From the NCBI GenBank assembly GCA_947462875.1, contig CANHQJ010000016.1, positions 1 to 64,000 of the forward strand: DNA of 64,000 nucleotides. Direction: 5' to 3'. The translations under genes and the position numbers were made by a program. The stretch comes from Verrucomicrobiia bacterium. GTDB taxonomy: Bacteria > Verrucomicrobiota > Verrucomicrobiia > Verrucomicrobiales > Akkermansiaceae. The notes below the pieces were generated by a model. It searched no databases and had not been told where the DNA came from. It saw only the letters and a list, made by a program, of their open reading frames with translations. Positions 26,702 to 35,136 of this stretch are shown here, piece after piece (position 1 is the first letter of the stretch; each line of letters opens with the position of its first letter).

Positions 26702-27949
26702 TCAATCCGCCGTTGTCACAAAATCCTTCGCATAGGTCGCCACATCTTCTAACAGGAATTTTTCGGGAGCACAGGAAATCGCCATGCCATCGAGATACAT
26801 CAGGCTCTTGATGATGGGAAACGCGCCCTCGGGAAATTGCAAACCCTCTTCCACGGCCATGCGGATGGTTTGCATCATTTGCATGGTGAGGCTTTCTTCG
26901 CCCACAGGTTTGTTGCCGAAGTTCTGATAGAGCTTGGCAAAGGCATCTCGGAATTTCTGCGGCTGTGGCAGAGGACGCACACTGAGCGCCTCGATCGCGC
27001 GGGCCGCGTCATCGTAGCGTTTTTCTCCGAGCGCCACCATGAAGGCGAGCAAGCCGCGGGAAAACTCGCGCGGCACGGTCTCCACGTTGGCATTGTCGAT
27101 GAACCAAAAGCGCTGGCCATCGTAAAACACATTGCCGGGGTGGAAGTCGCCATGGAATTGTCCCTGGAAAAACAGGAAGTAGCCGTGAATGCGGAACAGG
27201 AGCAGCAGGTTTTGATAGGTGAATTCCTTGCTCTTGAGCAACTTGCGCACGGTGGGCGCGGCGACGAATTCGCTTACAAGGATGCTGCTTGAGGAAAATT
27301 CCCGATAGATGCGCGGAAAGGCCAGGAGCTTCAGGTGCGGTAGCGAATCGATGCCGAGATCGCGCAGCCGTATCATCTCGTCCGTGCCACTGGCCTCCGC
27401 CAGCAGATCCATTTCCGTCACCGTGGTGCGGCGTATGGTTTCCAATGTGCCTAACGGATCCGCGAGCCGTTGCAGGGGCGGGTAAAAAAACAATGAGGTT
27501 TTGGCGAGAAATTTCACTGCGGCCACATCGCGCTGGAACTCCGCCGCATGATCCTTGCGCAGGACCTTGACGACGATCTCCGTGCCATCCTTCAGACGGC
27601 CGCGATGCACCTGCCCGAGCGATGCCACGGCCAGTGGCGTTTCTTCGAGGTGATCGAGATGCTCCCAAAATGCCGGCGGAGCCTCGCGCTTCACTTCGGC
27701 GAGGAATTCTCCCGCGGGCATCGGTGTGGCTTCTTCATAAAAGCCATTGAGCTTTGCGGTTTTTTCCGGACCCAGCAAATCGGCGCGGATGGCATACATT
27801 TGCGCGATTTTCACCGCCAGCAAACCCATGCTCTCGATCTTCCGCGGGTCGAGATTTTCCACCGGACCGAAGATCATGCGAAAGAGTTGGATGAACCGCA
27901 AGGAGCGCATGCCGCAACATCGACGGAATTCCCAAAAGCGCAAGCTCAT
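26702..27949 (-). CDS. ABC1/AarF/UbiB-family kinase homologue
   Basis: A 415-residue protein with the ABC1 fold: a K-I-A-Q motif (canonical K-x-G-Q) near 45, the ATP Lys in V-V-K-V-L-R-K-D, and the catalytic loop H-G-D-F-H-P-G-N. The usual D-F-G is replaced by I-D-N-A-N. Family members act in ubiquinone and isoprenoid metabolism, some as ATPases. ATG at 27949 is chosen; a TTG at 27970 overlaps the upstream stop by 4 bases. It is cotranscribed with the DUF883 gene just upstream. Activity is uncertain because both K-x-G-Q and D-F-G are altered. Confidence 0.85.
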   Translation of the reverse strand: MSLRFWEFRRCCGMRSLRFIQLFRMIFGPVENLDPRKIESMGLLAVKIAQMYAIRADLLGPEKTAKLNGFYEEATPMPAGEFLAEVKREAPPAFWEHLDHLEETPLAVASLGQVHRGRLKDGTEIVVKVLRKDHAAEFQRDVAAVKFLAKTSLFFYPPLQRLADPLGTLETIRRTTVTEMDLLAEASGTDEMIRLRDLGIDSLPHLKLLAFPRIYREFSSSSILVSEFVAAPTVRKLLKSKEFTYQNLLLLFRIHGYFLFFQGQFHGDFHPGNVFYDGQRFWFIDNANVETVPREFSRGLLAFMVALGEKRYDDAARAIEALSVRPLPQPQKFRDAFAKLYQNFGNKPVGEESLTMQMMQTIRMAVEEGLQFPEGAFPIIKSLMYLDGMAISCAPEKFLLEDVATYAKDFVTTAD

Positions 27950-27966
27950 CCCGGAAATTATGGCAC

Positions 27967-28281
27967 TCAATGGCGGCGTGCGGCACCGGATATGACATGA
28001 CGCACGGAAAACAACCCGATCAAGGCACCGAGCGCGAGGCCCACGGCCAAGGTTTCGTAAGGATGTTTGCGGATGGTATCACGGCAATAGCAGGCGCCGT
28101 CTGCCACGCTGTCGCGCCATGACTCGGTAGCATGACGACCACGCTGGAGAATGTTGGCGAGTTGATCGCGGGCGGCTACGACTTTTTCCGATGCGATATC
28201 GGCAGTGGCGACAAACAGGGCTTGTGCGTGTTCGGCGAGTTGTTCCACATCGTGGCGGATGGCATGGATTTCTTGGTTCAT
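27967..28281 (-). CDS. DUF883 (ElaB/YqjD-like) membrane protein
   Basis: A 104-residue protein from the ATG at 28281. An N-terminal helical coil (about 1-60) of charged heptads precedes the conserved R-K-H-P-Y-E-T-L-A-V-G-L-A-L-G-A-L-I-G-L segment, a C-terminal membrane helix of the DUF883 type. E. coli members sit in the inner membrane and bind ribosomes in stationary phase; that is known of the family, not shown here. It is followed by the ABC1 gene 17 bases on, on the same strand. Confidence 0.85.
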   Translation of the reverse strand: MNQEIHAIRHDVEQLAEHAQALFVATADIASEKVVAARDQLANILQRGRHATESWRDSVADGACYCRDTIRKHPYETLAVGLALGALIGLFSVRHVISGAARRH

Positions 28282-28395
28282 AGGATCGTTTTGGTTCGTT
28301 GATGGCAACCTGGTTGGTTGCGACTGGAATCAAATTAGCAGAACTCCACGACAAAGCCATGGGGACAAACCCTACATCGGACGTATGATGTTTTG

Positions 28396-29073
28396 TCAGG
28401 TTATCGTTCGTTGAGTGCTGCTCTCGATCACACCCTCCTCAATCGCATAACGCGTCAGCCCCGCCGTATCGTGGATGTTGAGTTTTTTCATCAGACTGCA
28501 GCGATGTTTTTCGACGGTTTTGATGCTGATCTTCAGATCCGCGGCGATTTGTTTGTTAGGCGCGCCTTCCGCCACCTGCTGTAGCACTTCCATTTCCCGC
28601 GAGGTAAGAGGTGCGACATGGCTCGTGAATCCCTGCCTGCCCTCCAGAGCGGCGATATTGAAATGTTGCAAACGCTTCATGATCGCGGCGCTGAAAAATT
28701 TCTGTCCCTGCATCACTTTGTTCACGGCGCGGCAGACATCCTGCACGGATGATTGTTTGAGCAAATAGCCGACCGCTCCGTTATCGATCGCTTTGCTGAT
28801 GTAATTGTCGTCATTGTGCGCAGAGAGCATGATGATTTTGGTTTGGGGAAGGTGCTTGAGCAACTGCCGCGTCGCTTCCAAGCCATTGAGATCAGGCATG
28901 GCGATGTCCATGAGAACGACATCCGGCTTGTGGACACAGGCGAGACGCACGGCATCGTGGCCATCGGTCGCTTCGCCCACGATGATGAAGTTTTTCTCCA
29001 TCTCCAACATCATGCGAATGCCTTTTCTCACGATTGTGTGATCCTCCGCGAGTAGGATGGTGATGGTTTTCAT
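28396..29073 (-). CDS. NarL/LuxR-type response regulator
   Basis: A 225-residue protein. The receiver domain has D-H near 11 and the phosphoacceptor Asp56 in L-M-D-I-A-M-P, with L-L-K-Q-S at the Lys switch. The C-terminal LuxR helix-turn-helix has L-T-S-R-E-M-E-V-L-Q-Q-V-A-E-G and K-Q-I-A-A-D-L-K-I-S-I-K-T-V-E-K-H-R. Its start overlaps the end of the kinase gene by 4 bases (ATGA), indicating translational coupling. The kinase is the cognate partner. Confidence 0.93.
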   Translation of the reverse strand: MKTITILLAEDHTIVRKGIRMMLEMEKNFIIVGEATDGHDAVRLACVHKPDVVLMDIAMPDLNGLEATRQLLKHLPQTKIIMLSAHNDDNYISKAIDNGAVGYLLKQSSVQDVCRAVNKVMQGQKFFSAAIMKRLQHFNIAALEGRQGFTSHVAPLTSREMEVLQQVAEGAPNKQIAADLKISIKTVEKHRCSLMKKLNIHDTAGLTRYAIEEGVIESSTQRTIT

Positions 29074-30215
29074 GGTTTTTTCCTGGTGGTGGGTTTGAGA
29101 TGTTTCGATGTCGCGTGGAGAGGAATTTTCACCAAGATCTTCGTTCCCTTGCCCGGGGAGGATTCGATCGCAAAGGTGCCGTCGATCATAGCCACCCGTT
29201 CACGCATGCCGATGATGCCGAGGTGTTTGCTATGATGATCCTTCGACACAGCATCAGGATCAAACGACTTCCCGTCATCGACGATCCTCATCGTGAGGAA
29301 GCCTTTGGTTTTTTTGCATTGTATCGTGACATGGCTTGCTGCCGAGTGGCGTGCGACATTGACCAATGCCTCCTCGGCCACCCGGAACAGACAAGTGCGA
29401 TAGGCGATATCAAGCGTGTGAAGCGGTGAATTCGTTTCCAGTGTGCCCCGGATTTTCGTTCGCATGGAAAACTTTTTCAGCATGGAATCCAATGCCACGA
29501 TCAGGCCAAGATCATCGATCACGGCCGGACGCAACTCGTAGGCGTACTGATGCACGATATGCACGGATTTCTCGACCAACCGCTGCGTGCTGGTGATATT
29601 GCGCGCCAAGCCTTTCGAATGGTTTTGCGATTGCTGCTTCAGCATGGCCAGCTTGATATTGATGCCGGAGAGTGTTTGCGAAATCACATCGTGCAGATCG
29701 CGGCTGATCTTCAGACGTTCATCTTCCTGGGCGGTTAGCAATTTCCGCGACAGCCGCCGCAACTGCACTTGAAAACTTTCCGATTTTTTCAAGAGTTGCG
29801 CATGATGCGCCTGGTTTTTCTGCAAAATGAGCAAGGCATCGTTTTTTTCCTTTAATGCCTGTTGCAGTTCCTTGCGAATGGCCGCGAGTTCCAGCGCGTG
29901 ACGGCTGAGGACTTCCATGGATTTCAGCCATTCTTTGCCCGTGCGATTTTGCGGAGAAACATCCGCGATTGCCGTTACTTTCGTAAAGAACCGGGCGGCT
30001 CGTTTCAGCATTTGGGACTTTTGTCTTTTGTTTGTCAGATCGCGCATGCAATCGGAAACAATGCGTTCGTGAATCTGGATTCGCTTGGCTACGGTGCTTG
30101 TGGGCAACAAGGAACCTGCGGTCGCATTGCGAAGTTCCGCTGGCAAAGCCGGATCGGTCCCGAGCAGATAGGAACGGAGAAGAGTCTCGTAGCGGTGCGT
30201 ATCGGGCGTTTTCAT
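29070..30215 (-). CDS. cytoplasmic histidine kinase of the NarX/DesK (HisKA_3) type
   Basis: A 381-residue protein with no transmembrane helix. Residues 1-100 are a helical region of unknown fold. A long coiled coil (about 105-160) leads into the HisKA_3 box, E-R-L-K-I-S-R-D-L-H-D-V-I-S-Q, with phosphorylated His175. The C-terminal HATPase domain has R-P-A-V-I-D-D-L-G, and G-I-I-G-M-R-E-R-V-A and G-K-G-T as ATP-lid motifs. It senses a cytosolic signal or a partner. The regulator follows with a 4-base overlap. A near-perfect palindrome touches its start codon. Confidence 0.9.
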   Translation of the reverse strand: MKTPDTHRYETLLRSYLLGTDPALPAELRNATAGSLLPTSTVAKRIQIHERIVSDCMRDLTNKRQKSQMLKRAARFFTKVTAIADVSPQNRTGKEWLKSMEVLSRHALELAAIRKELQQALKEKNDALLILQKNQAHHAQLLKKSESFQVQLRRLSRKLLTAQEDERLKISRDLHDVISQTLSGINIKLAMLKQQSQNHSKGLARNITSTQRLVEKSVHIVHQYAYELRPAVIDDLGLIVALDSMLKKFSMRTKIRGTLETNSPLHTLDIAYRTCLFRVAEEALVNVARHSAASHVTIQCKKTKGFLTMRIVDDGKSFDPDAVSKDHHSKHLGIIGMRERVAMIDGTFAIESSPGKGTKILVKIPLHATSKHLKPTTRKKP

Positions 30216-30240
30216 GATCGTGATGAATTCATCATGATCA
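30215..30240. promoter_or_regulatory. 26-bp near-perfect palindrome at the kinase start
   Basis: The dyad is centred on GAATTC and spans 30215-30240 with 12 of 13 pairs matching; the one exception is a G-T opposition at 30220/30235. It touches the ATG of the two-component kinase gene, so it could be an operator or autoregulatory site for the operon. A leaderless RNA hairpin is an alternative. Confidence 0.45.
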
Positions 30241-30391
30241 CTTCATAGGGGAAGAAACCACAGTCACAGGATGACTTGCTGAACCACTACCTTATGACAG
30301 CATCGCGGATGCCTGTCAATGAAATTGCCGCTGTTCCCATCTAACGAATGAAAACAATGGTAGTCCGCGTCGATGGTATCGGCGTTTTTAA

Positions 30392-31618
30392 TTACACCGG
30401 CTCTTTATCGAGCTGGAAGGCATCGTGCACGGCGCGTGCGGCGTCTTCGATGAAACGCTCATCCACCGTCACGGCAATCTTGATTTCCGACGTGGAGATC
30501 ATGCCGATGTTGATGCCCGCATCGCCCAGTGCCTTGAACATCGTGGCGGCCACACCGGAGTGCGAGCGCATGCCGATGCCGACAGCGGAAAGTTTTGCGA
30601 TGCCACCTTCCGTTTCCACTTTGGCATTGGTGCCGAGTTTTTCCAGAACCGGCTTGAGCGCGGCCTGGGCCTTGCCGAGATCATTCGAATGCATGGTGAA
30701 CGAATGACGGGCGAAGCCGTCATTGGCAATGTTCGAAATGATCATGTCCAGATTGATTTCGGCATCGCCCAATGCGCCAAGAATGGCTCCGGACATGCCT
30801 GGTTCATCAGGTATGCCGGTGACGGTGACACGGGCTTGGGAGCGTTCGATGCTGATTCCACGAATGACGACGTTTTCCATGGCGGGATGTTCTTCTAGGA
30901 CTAAGGTTCCGGGATTTTGATTGAGACTGGAGCGGACTTCGAAAATGACGCCGTATTTTTTGGCGAATTCTACCGAACGCGATTGCATGACTTTCGATCC
31001 GGACGATGCCATTTCCAGCATTTCGTCATAGGAAATTTCCGGCAGCTTGCGCGCGTTCGGCACGATGCGTGGATCGCAGGTATAGACGCCATCCACATCG
31101 GTGAGGATTTGGCACACATCCGCCTTGATCGCAGCGGCGATGGCGATGGCTGTCAGATCAGAGCCACCACGACCCAGGGTGTGAATCATGCCCTGGGGAG
31201 TGACTCCCTGGAAACCGGCAACCACCAGTGTTTTGCCTTCGGCAATGAGCTCGTTCATCAAGGTCGGATCGATGTCGAGGATGCGACCACGCGTGTGAGA
31301 ACCGGTGGTGAAAATGCCCGCCTGTCTGCCTGTCACCGATGCGGAAGGAACACCGAGGTCTTGCAGGGCCATCGCGACAAGGGCGATGGATTGTTGTTCG
31401 CCTGTCGATACCAATACATCGAGTTCGCGCTCTGACGGGTTCGGGGTCAGCTCATGTGCCATTTTGAGCAATCCATCCGTAACGCCTGACATGGCCGAGA
31501 CAACGGCGACCACCTGGTTTCCCTGGTCGCGCGTCTGTTTCAGACGCGACGCCACATTGCGAATGCGATCGAGCGAACCAACGGAAGTGCCGCCGTATTT
31601 TTGAACGATGAGAGCCAT
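30392..31618 (-). CDS. lysC: aspartate kinase
   Basis: A 408-residue protein. The N-terminus has V-Q-K-Y-G-G-T-S-V-G, the amino-acid-kinase nucleotide motif, and the catalytic G-R-G-G-S-D-L-T-A-I-A. Two C-terminal ACT domains (about 265-408) would bind Lys or Thr for feedback control. The length matches the monofunctional class. It phosphorylates aspartate, the first step to lysine, threonine, methionine and diaminopimelate, which is needed for the cell wall. No lysine riboswitch is visible in the short upstream gap. It is transcribed alone. Confidence 0.97.
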   Translation of the reverse strand: MALIVQKYGGTSVGSLDRIRNVASRLKQTRDQGNQVVAVVSAMSGVTDGLLKMAHELTPNPSERELDVLVSTGEQQSIALVAMALQDLGVPSASVTGRQAGIFTTGSHTRGRILDIDPTLMNELIAEGKTLVVAGFQGVTPQGMIHTLGRGGSDLTAIAIAAAIKADVCQILTDVDGVYTCDPRIVPNARKLPEISYDEMLEMASSGSKVMQSRSVEFAKKYGVIFEVRSSLNQNPGTLVLEEHPAMENVVIRGISIERSQARVTVTGIPDEPGMSGAILGALGDAEINLDMIISNIANDGFARHSFTMHSNDLGKAQAALKPVLEKLGTNAKVETEGGIAKLSAVGIGMRSHSGVAATMFKALGDAGINIGMISTSEIKIAVTVDERFIEDAARAVHDAFQLDKEPV

Positions 31619-31696
31619 GGTGTTGAGCGGCGGAGAATTAAGGGGATTTTTGCGGATTTGGCAAGTGGAGAGAAACGAATGCGGATCCGTTGTCAG

Positions 31697-32071
31697 TCAT
31701 AATGAAAGCCAATCGCCGGAGGGAATGTGGGCAAGATGTTCCGTGGGCGGTAGGTATTGCCAGACCCAGGCCTCGTACGTTTTCTGTGTGCTGGTGATTA
31801 CCGTGATGTTGATTCGTTCGTAATCATCGCCTTCAAAGGCATCGAGTTCCCGCAATGGTTCCATGGGGACGGCATAGAGTTCGCCATGAATGACCGTCCC
31901 TGCTGTTTGGTCAAAAATGGCACCGGGATACCAATCCACCCGATAAAGGCGGCCCAGCGCCGTTGCAGCTTCCACAAACGTGGCTTTCTCCATACGCCAG
32001 GCATTGCTACCACCCCGTCGCAAGGTGCCGTAAACAAATACCCATGCATTCTCTTTTGCCGCTGTGTTCAT
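31697..32071 (-). CDS. gamma-glutamylcyclotransferase-fold protein (AIG2/GGCT)
   Basis: A 124-residue protein with F-V-Y-G-T-L-R-R-G near residue 10, the substrate loop of GGCT-like enzymes, and D-A-F-E-G-D-D-Y-E-R near 82, which supplies the catalytic Glu. The fold cyclises gamma-glutamyl amines. The exact substrate is unknown. ATG at 32071 is chosen because the upstream ATG at 32161 adds 30 residues with no recognisable domain. The lysC start is about 80 bases beyond its stop codon, on the same strand. Confidence 0.83.
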   Translation of the reverse strand: MNTAAKENAWVFVYGTLRRGGSNAWRMEKATFVEAATALGRLYRVDWYPGAIFDQTAGTVIHGELYAVPMEPLRELDAFEGDDYERINITVITSTQKTYEAWVWQYLPPTEHLAHIPSGDWLSL

Positions 32072-32161
32072 GATCTTGTTGAGAATAACTCGCTCTGTGT
32101 TGGGAATAACCTGAGAACAGTTCCGGAACAAGTCGAATGCTTCGGTCGTTTTGAGGCTCAT

Positions 32162-32552
32162 CGTGATTTTATAACCGATGGATTCACAACTTATTCATCG
32201 CATGGAACGCCTTTCATGAAAATGGGGAACAGTGTTTTTACGAGTTTATTCACACGAAGAAGAAGATGAATCTATTGGGTTATTTTAAAAAGAATTCTTA
32301 GAGCCTGTGAACAATAAAGTCAGTCAAGGACCGCTCCGATGGCGTAAAGTGCGTTTGTTTGCAAAGATTCATCCGAACCGTATTACGTTGTCTGCGAATG
32401 ACGCTGGGGGTGATGATTGGTTTCCTTGGTGTGAGAAGGTTTTCTTCTCCATCGGACCGCTTGGAGAGACGGTTCGTGCCCTGGCATTTGCCATAGAAAA
32501 AACCGCCTGCTTCGTGAGAAGAGGCGGTTTGTGCAAATCGAGATTGTGTCGA
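32162..32552. other. gene-free region, 391 bp, with a DnaA-box-like site
   Basis: No convincing gene is seen. One perfect DnaA-box match TTATTCACA is at 32246-32254, and TGTGAACAA at 32306-32314 is a one-mismatch reverse copy. An AT-rich stretch (about 32265-32300) lies between them. The right end holds the L27 terminator. Single boxes occur by chance, so an origin claim is not made. Confidence 0.35.
32495..32531 (-). terminator. rho-independent terminator after rpmA
   Basis: A 9-bp perfect stem (32501-32509 with 32523-32531) is followed on the minus strand by TTT TTT CT. It lies 20 bases beyond the L27 stop codon. Confidence 0.8.
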
Positions 32553-32801
32553 TCAGTTGGCGGCTACGACGTTGACGCGTGTGCCGTCTTTGTCGAACAG
32601 CACGCGGCCAGCGCTCAGGGCGAACAAGGTGTGGTCCTTGCCCATGCCTACGTTCGTGCCAGCGGTCCAGCGAGTGCCGCGCTGACGAATGATGATGTTA
32701 CCAGCAATCACGGCTTGGCTGCCGAATTTTTTCACGCCGAGGCGCTTGCTGCGTGAGTCGCGTCCGTTTTTGACAGATCCTTGTCCTTTTTTATGGGCCA
32801 T
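32553..32801 (-). CDS. rpmA: 50S ribosomal protein L27
   Basis: An 82-residue protein of the usual size. It starts [16 protein letters not shown], the L27 signature, and has [12 protein letters not shown]. The short N-terminal tail reaches the peptidyl-transferase centre; there is no cleaved extension as in Firmicutes. It is 28 bases downstream of rplU in the same operon and ends at a terminator. Confidence 0.99.
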   Translation of the reverse strand: MAHKKGQGSVKNGRDSRSKRLGVKKFGSQAVIAGNIIIRQRGTRWTAGTNVGMGKDHTLFALSAGRVLFDKDGTRVNVVAAN

Positions 32802-32829
32802 AACGTTTGAGTGGTTGAGGGATAAAAAA

Positions 32830-33141
32830 TTAGGCGTTGATGCCGGTGATTTCGAGTTTGGTCAGATGACGGCGGAAACCGATCTTCTTGTGGAAACCTT
32901 TGCGGCGTTTGAATTTGAACGCCACACCTTTGTCGCCACGGAACTGTTCCACGACTTTGGCCGTGACAGAAGCGCCTGCCACTGTCGGGGTGCCAACAGT
33001 CACGGATGCGCCTTCGCCTACCAAAAGAACGTCGAACTTGGTTTCACTGCCGACTTCGAGTGCGAGTTTTTCCACATCGATTTTATCGCCTTGTTGGACG
33101 CGGTATTGTTTACCGCCTGTTTTGATGACTGCGTAGCCCAT
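32830..33141 (-). CDS. rplU: 50S ribosomal protein L21
   Basis: A 103-residue protein with the [13 protein letters not shown] start and the C-terminal [15 protein letters not shown] signature. ATG at 33141 is chosen over an ATG 48 bases upstream because it matches the family start exactly. It leads the rplU-rpmA operon; obgE, often next, is absent here. Confidence 0.99.
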   Translation of the reverse strand: MGYAVIKTGGKQYRVQQGDKIDVEKLALEVGSETKFDVLLVGEGASVTVGTPTVAGASVTAKVVEQFRGDKGVAFKFKRRKGFHKKIGFRRHLTKLEITGINA

Positions 33142-33283
33142 GATTGTTAGAAGGTTATGCTCTTGCGAGCGGGGGGCGAAGTTCATCATAAAAGGAACTT
33201 TGTGGCAAGTTTTTTTTGAAAAAATATTTGCGGCTTTTTCTCGTCACGTTAGCGGGTCTTTCGTTACGCTGGGTTTGCGGAAT

Positions 33284-33703
33284 ATGAAGGAGCATGAATG
33301 GCAATTGGAAAGTGCGCGGGAGACGGAAGATTGTGCTTTTGCCCTTGCTCAACAACTGACGGAACCCGTCATGATTGCCTTGATCGGCCCCATGGGTGCG
33401 GGAAAAACACATTTTGCCAAAGGTTTCGCGCGTGGTCTCGGATATGCGGGCGATGTGACCAGCCCGACTTTTTCGATTGTGCAGGAATATCATGGCGGGC
33501 GTTTTCCTTTGTTTCACTTTGACCTTTATCGCATGAAAAGTGCGGAGGAAGTCATCGCGTTGGGCTGGGATGACTACCTGGATCAAGACGCCGTTCTTCT
33601 TGTCGAGTGGGCGGATCTGTTTCCGGAAATCTGGCCGAGTCCGGTACAAATCGTTAAAATCGAGATCCTGGCCAATGGCCGCAAGATTCTGTACCAAAAA
33701 TAG
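33284..33703 (+). CDS. tsaE: tRNA threonylcarbamoyladenosine biosynthesis ATPase TsaE
   Basis: A 139-residue P-loop ATPase with G-P-M-G-A-G-K-T (Walker A, near 37), F-D-L-Y-R-M and V-E-W-A-D-L, both conserved in TsaE. It helps TsaB-TsaD make t6A37 in tRNAs that read ANN codons. ATG at 33284 is chosen because M-K-E-H-E-W-Q is the natural start; an earlier ATG at 33140 adds an unlikely 48 residues. It diverges from rplU, so the 142-base gap holds two promoters. Confidence 0.96.
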   Translation: MKEHEWQLESARETEDCAFALAQQLTEPVMIALIGPMGAGKTHFAKGFARGLGYAGDVTSPTFSIVQEYHGGRFPLFHFDLYRMKSAEEVIALGWDDYLDQDAVLLVEWADLFPEIWPSPVQIVKIEILANGRKILYQK

Positions 33704-33705
33704 TA

Positions 33706-33834
33706 TCAGAATACGGTGCGTCCCACGCTTTGTAACGTACGCTGTGCGGTTTGGGCGGCACTTTGTGCCAACCCGCAAGACGAGAGCAGAACTGTCAAGG
33801 CAAGGAGCACGGTGCAATAGATGGATTTTCTCAT
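33706..33834 (-). CDS. very small lipoprotein (42 residues)
   Basis: The ATG at 33834 opens MRKSIYCTVLLALTVLLSSC, a lipoprotein signal peptide whose lipobox L-S-S-C puts the acylated Cys at position 20. The mature tail of 22 residues is rich in Ala, Gln, Thr and Val (G-L-A-Q-S-A-A-Q-T-A-Q-R then a short V-G-R-T-V-F end). It is like entericidin-type small lipoproteins in size but no firm homology can be claimed. It begins 14 bases after the stop of the SDR gene, same strand, so it is probably the last gene of that operon. The convergent tsaE stops 2 bases beyond its stop. Confidence 0.75.
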   Translation of the reverse strand: MRKSIYCTVLLALTVLLSSCGLAQSAAQTAQRTLQSVGRTVF

Positions 33835-33848
33835 GGGCTGGAGAATAA

Positions 33849-34520
33849 TTAGGCGAGAATGCGACTGTCGAGATTAAAAATTTGCCCGGAGGTATGAGGC
33901 AATTTTGTATGCAAGGAATGGACAAAAGCAGCCACGGATTCTTCGGTATTGTATCGTTGCAGGCAGTGCATGTTCTTGACTTCCTCCTGGCGATCTGGCG
34001 AAACGTTGACTGTCATGCGGTTTTCCAGAAATCCTGGCAAAATCAGATTCACGCGAATATTGGCGCGACCCCATTCCCGGGCGAGAGAATGGGTGAGTCC
34101 GATGAGACCGGCTTTGGCGCTGGCATAGGCGACTTGTCCGATGGGTGGATGGAAAGCGGAGTAGCTGCCGAGGAAAATCACGTGACCACAGCGCTCGCGC
34201 AGCATGTGTTTGGCAGCGTATTTGGCGGCAAAAGCGGCTCCTCGCAGGTTGCTTTGCAACAAACGATCCCACTCGGTGGAAGAAGCCCGCGCCAAGGGTT
34301 GGTCACGTGTTTCCCCGGCGGCGGCAATCAGCAAGTCACAGGAGTGAATGGAAAAATACTCGCGCAAGGAAGCATCGGCTGTCACATCCAATTCCTGTCG
34401 GGAGGGGCAATGGATGGTCCAGTTCGGCTCCTGCTCGCGCAAGTGGGTTTGGATTTTCCGGGCCAAGGAGCCTTGCCCGCCTGTGATCACTACGGTTTGA
34501 GCCATCGGAGCAGCGGTCAT
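33849..34520 (-). CDS. short-chain dehydrogenase/reductase
   Basis: A 223-residue Rossmann enzyme with V-V-I-T-G-G-Q-G-S-L-A (cofactor loop), an S-Y-S segment before the Y-A-S-A-K catalytic motif (Tyr/Lys), and N-L-I-L-P-G-F after it. It is shorter than FabG (about 245) but the Y-x-x-x-K and the Ser are present. The start at 34520 overlaps the stop of the upstream TPR/STN gene by 4 bases (ATGA), supporting coupled translation. Substrate unknown; it resembles FabG-like 3-ketoacyl reductases. Confidence 0.87.
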   Translation of the reverse strand: MTAAPMAQTVVITGGQGSLARKIQTHLREQEPNWTIHCPSRQELDVTADASLREYFSIHSCDLLIAAAGETRDQPLARASSTEWDRLLQSNLRGAAFAAKYAAKHMLRERCGHVIFLGSYSAFHPPIGQVAYASAKAGLIGLTHSLAREWGRANIRVNLILPGFLENRMTVNVSPDRQEEVKNMHCLQRYNTEESVAAFVHSLHTKLPHTSGQIFNLDSRILA

Positions 34521-35050
34521 TTCGCGTCGATCACAATCGCGTGCTCTTCATAGACGATCTTGCACTGGGCGGTGGAGGCGATGTATTGGAGCACCTGGGC
34601 GGCTGGAATGTTGGCGAGTTGCAGGCTGATGGTTTTGTCCTTCAAGCGTCCGGTAGGATCCTTGATGATAAAATTGGGTGAGAATTTTTGTTCGGTAGCT
34701 GCTTTGATCAGAATGGTGAGGCTTTCCATGCATTCGGCGACGCTGGCATCGACATACTCCACCTTGGCGATTTTCGTCTGCTTCATCATGTTTTCGCGAT
34801 AGCGTGCGGCGAATTTTTCGCGATTGAGCAGAAGCTGGTTGAGTGCGTAGCGGGCATGGGGATGCTGTGGCTGTGCCTGAAGAACCGCCCGCAGATCTTT
34901 TTCCGCGGCTGCGACATCACCGCGATTCATGGCTGACACACCACGATTGTAGAGAGCCTGGGGGCTGACCTCGGTATTGGATACGGCTTGGTTTTGCTGA
35001 GCCATGCCGAGTGTGCTCATCAGGAGTAGGCTAAGGATGGTGGTTTTCAT
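34517..35050 (-). CDS. secreted TPR protein with secretin/STN-like C-terminal domain
   Basis: A 177-residue protein with a signal peptide (residues 1-17, cleavage near G-M-A). A TPR-like pair follows (Y-N-R-G-V-S-A-M-N-R-G-D near 35 and a P-Q-H-P-H-A-R-Y-A segment). The C-terminal 80 residues hold the pattern K-T-I-S-L-Q-L-A-N-I-P-A-A-Q-V-L-Q-Y, a beta-alpha-beta fold seen in the short N-domains of secretins (STN) and used by many PVC phylum proteins. Probably periplasmic and involved in a protein-protein contact. The SDR gene overlaps its end by 4 bases. Confidence 0.72.
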   Translation of the reverse strand: MKTTILSLLLMSTLGMAQQNQAVSNTEVSPQALYNRGVSAMNRGDVAAAEKDLRAVLQAQPQHPHARYALNQLLLNREKFAARYRENMMKQTKIAKVEYVDASVAECMESLTILIKAATEQKFSPNFIIKDPTGRLKDKTISLQLANIPAAQVLQYIASTAQCKIVYEEHAIVIDAK

Positions 35051-35136
35051 ATGCGTGGGTTTACACGTGATTCGTGTGTAACATAAGCTGAATCATTTCC
35101 CCCAAAAGGCAAGGAAAAAGCGAAAGGAAGCCCACT

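Noticed and set aside
31619-31696. lysine riboswitch in front of aspartate kinase
   Set aside because: lysC is on the minus strand, so its leader lies at 31619 onward; the space before the next gene is only about 78 bases, too short for the lysine aptamer, and no motif is seen.
32307-32756. 149-codon open frame in the L27 downstream region
   Set aside because: It crosses the terminator and the antisense of rpmA and has no family-like motif.
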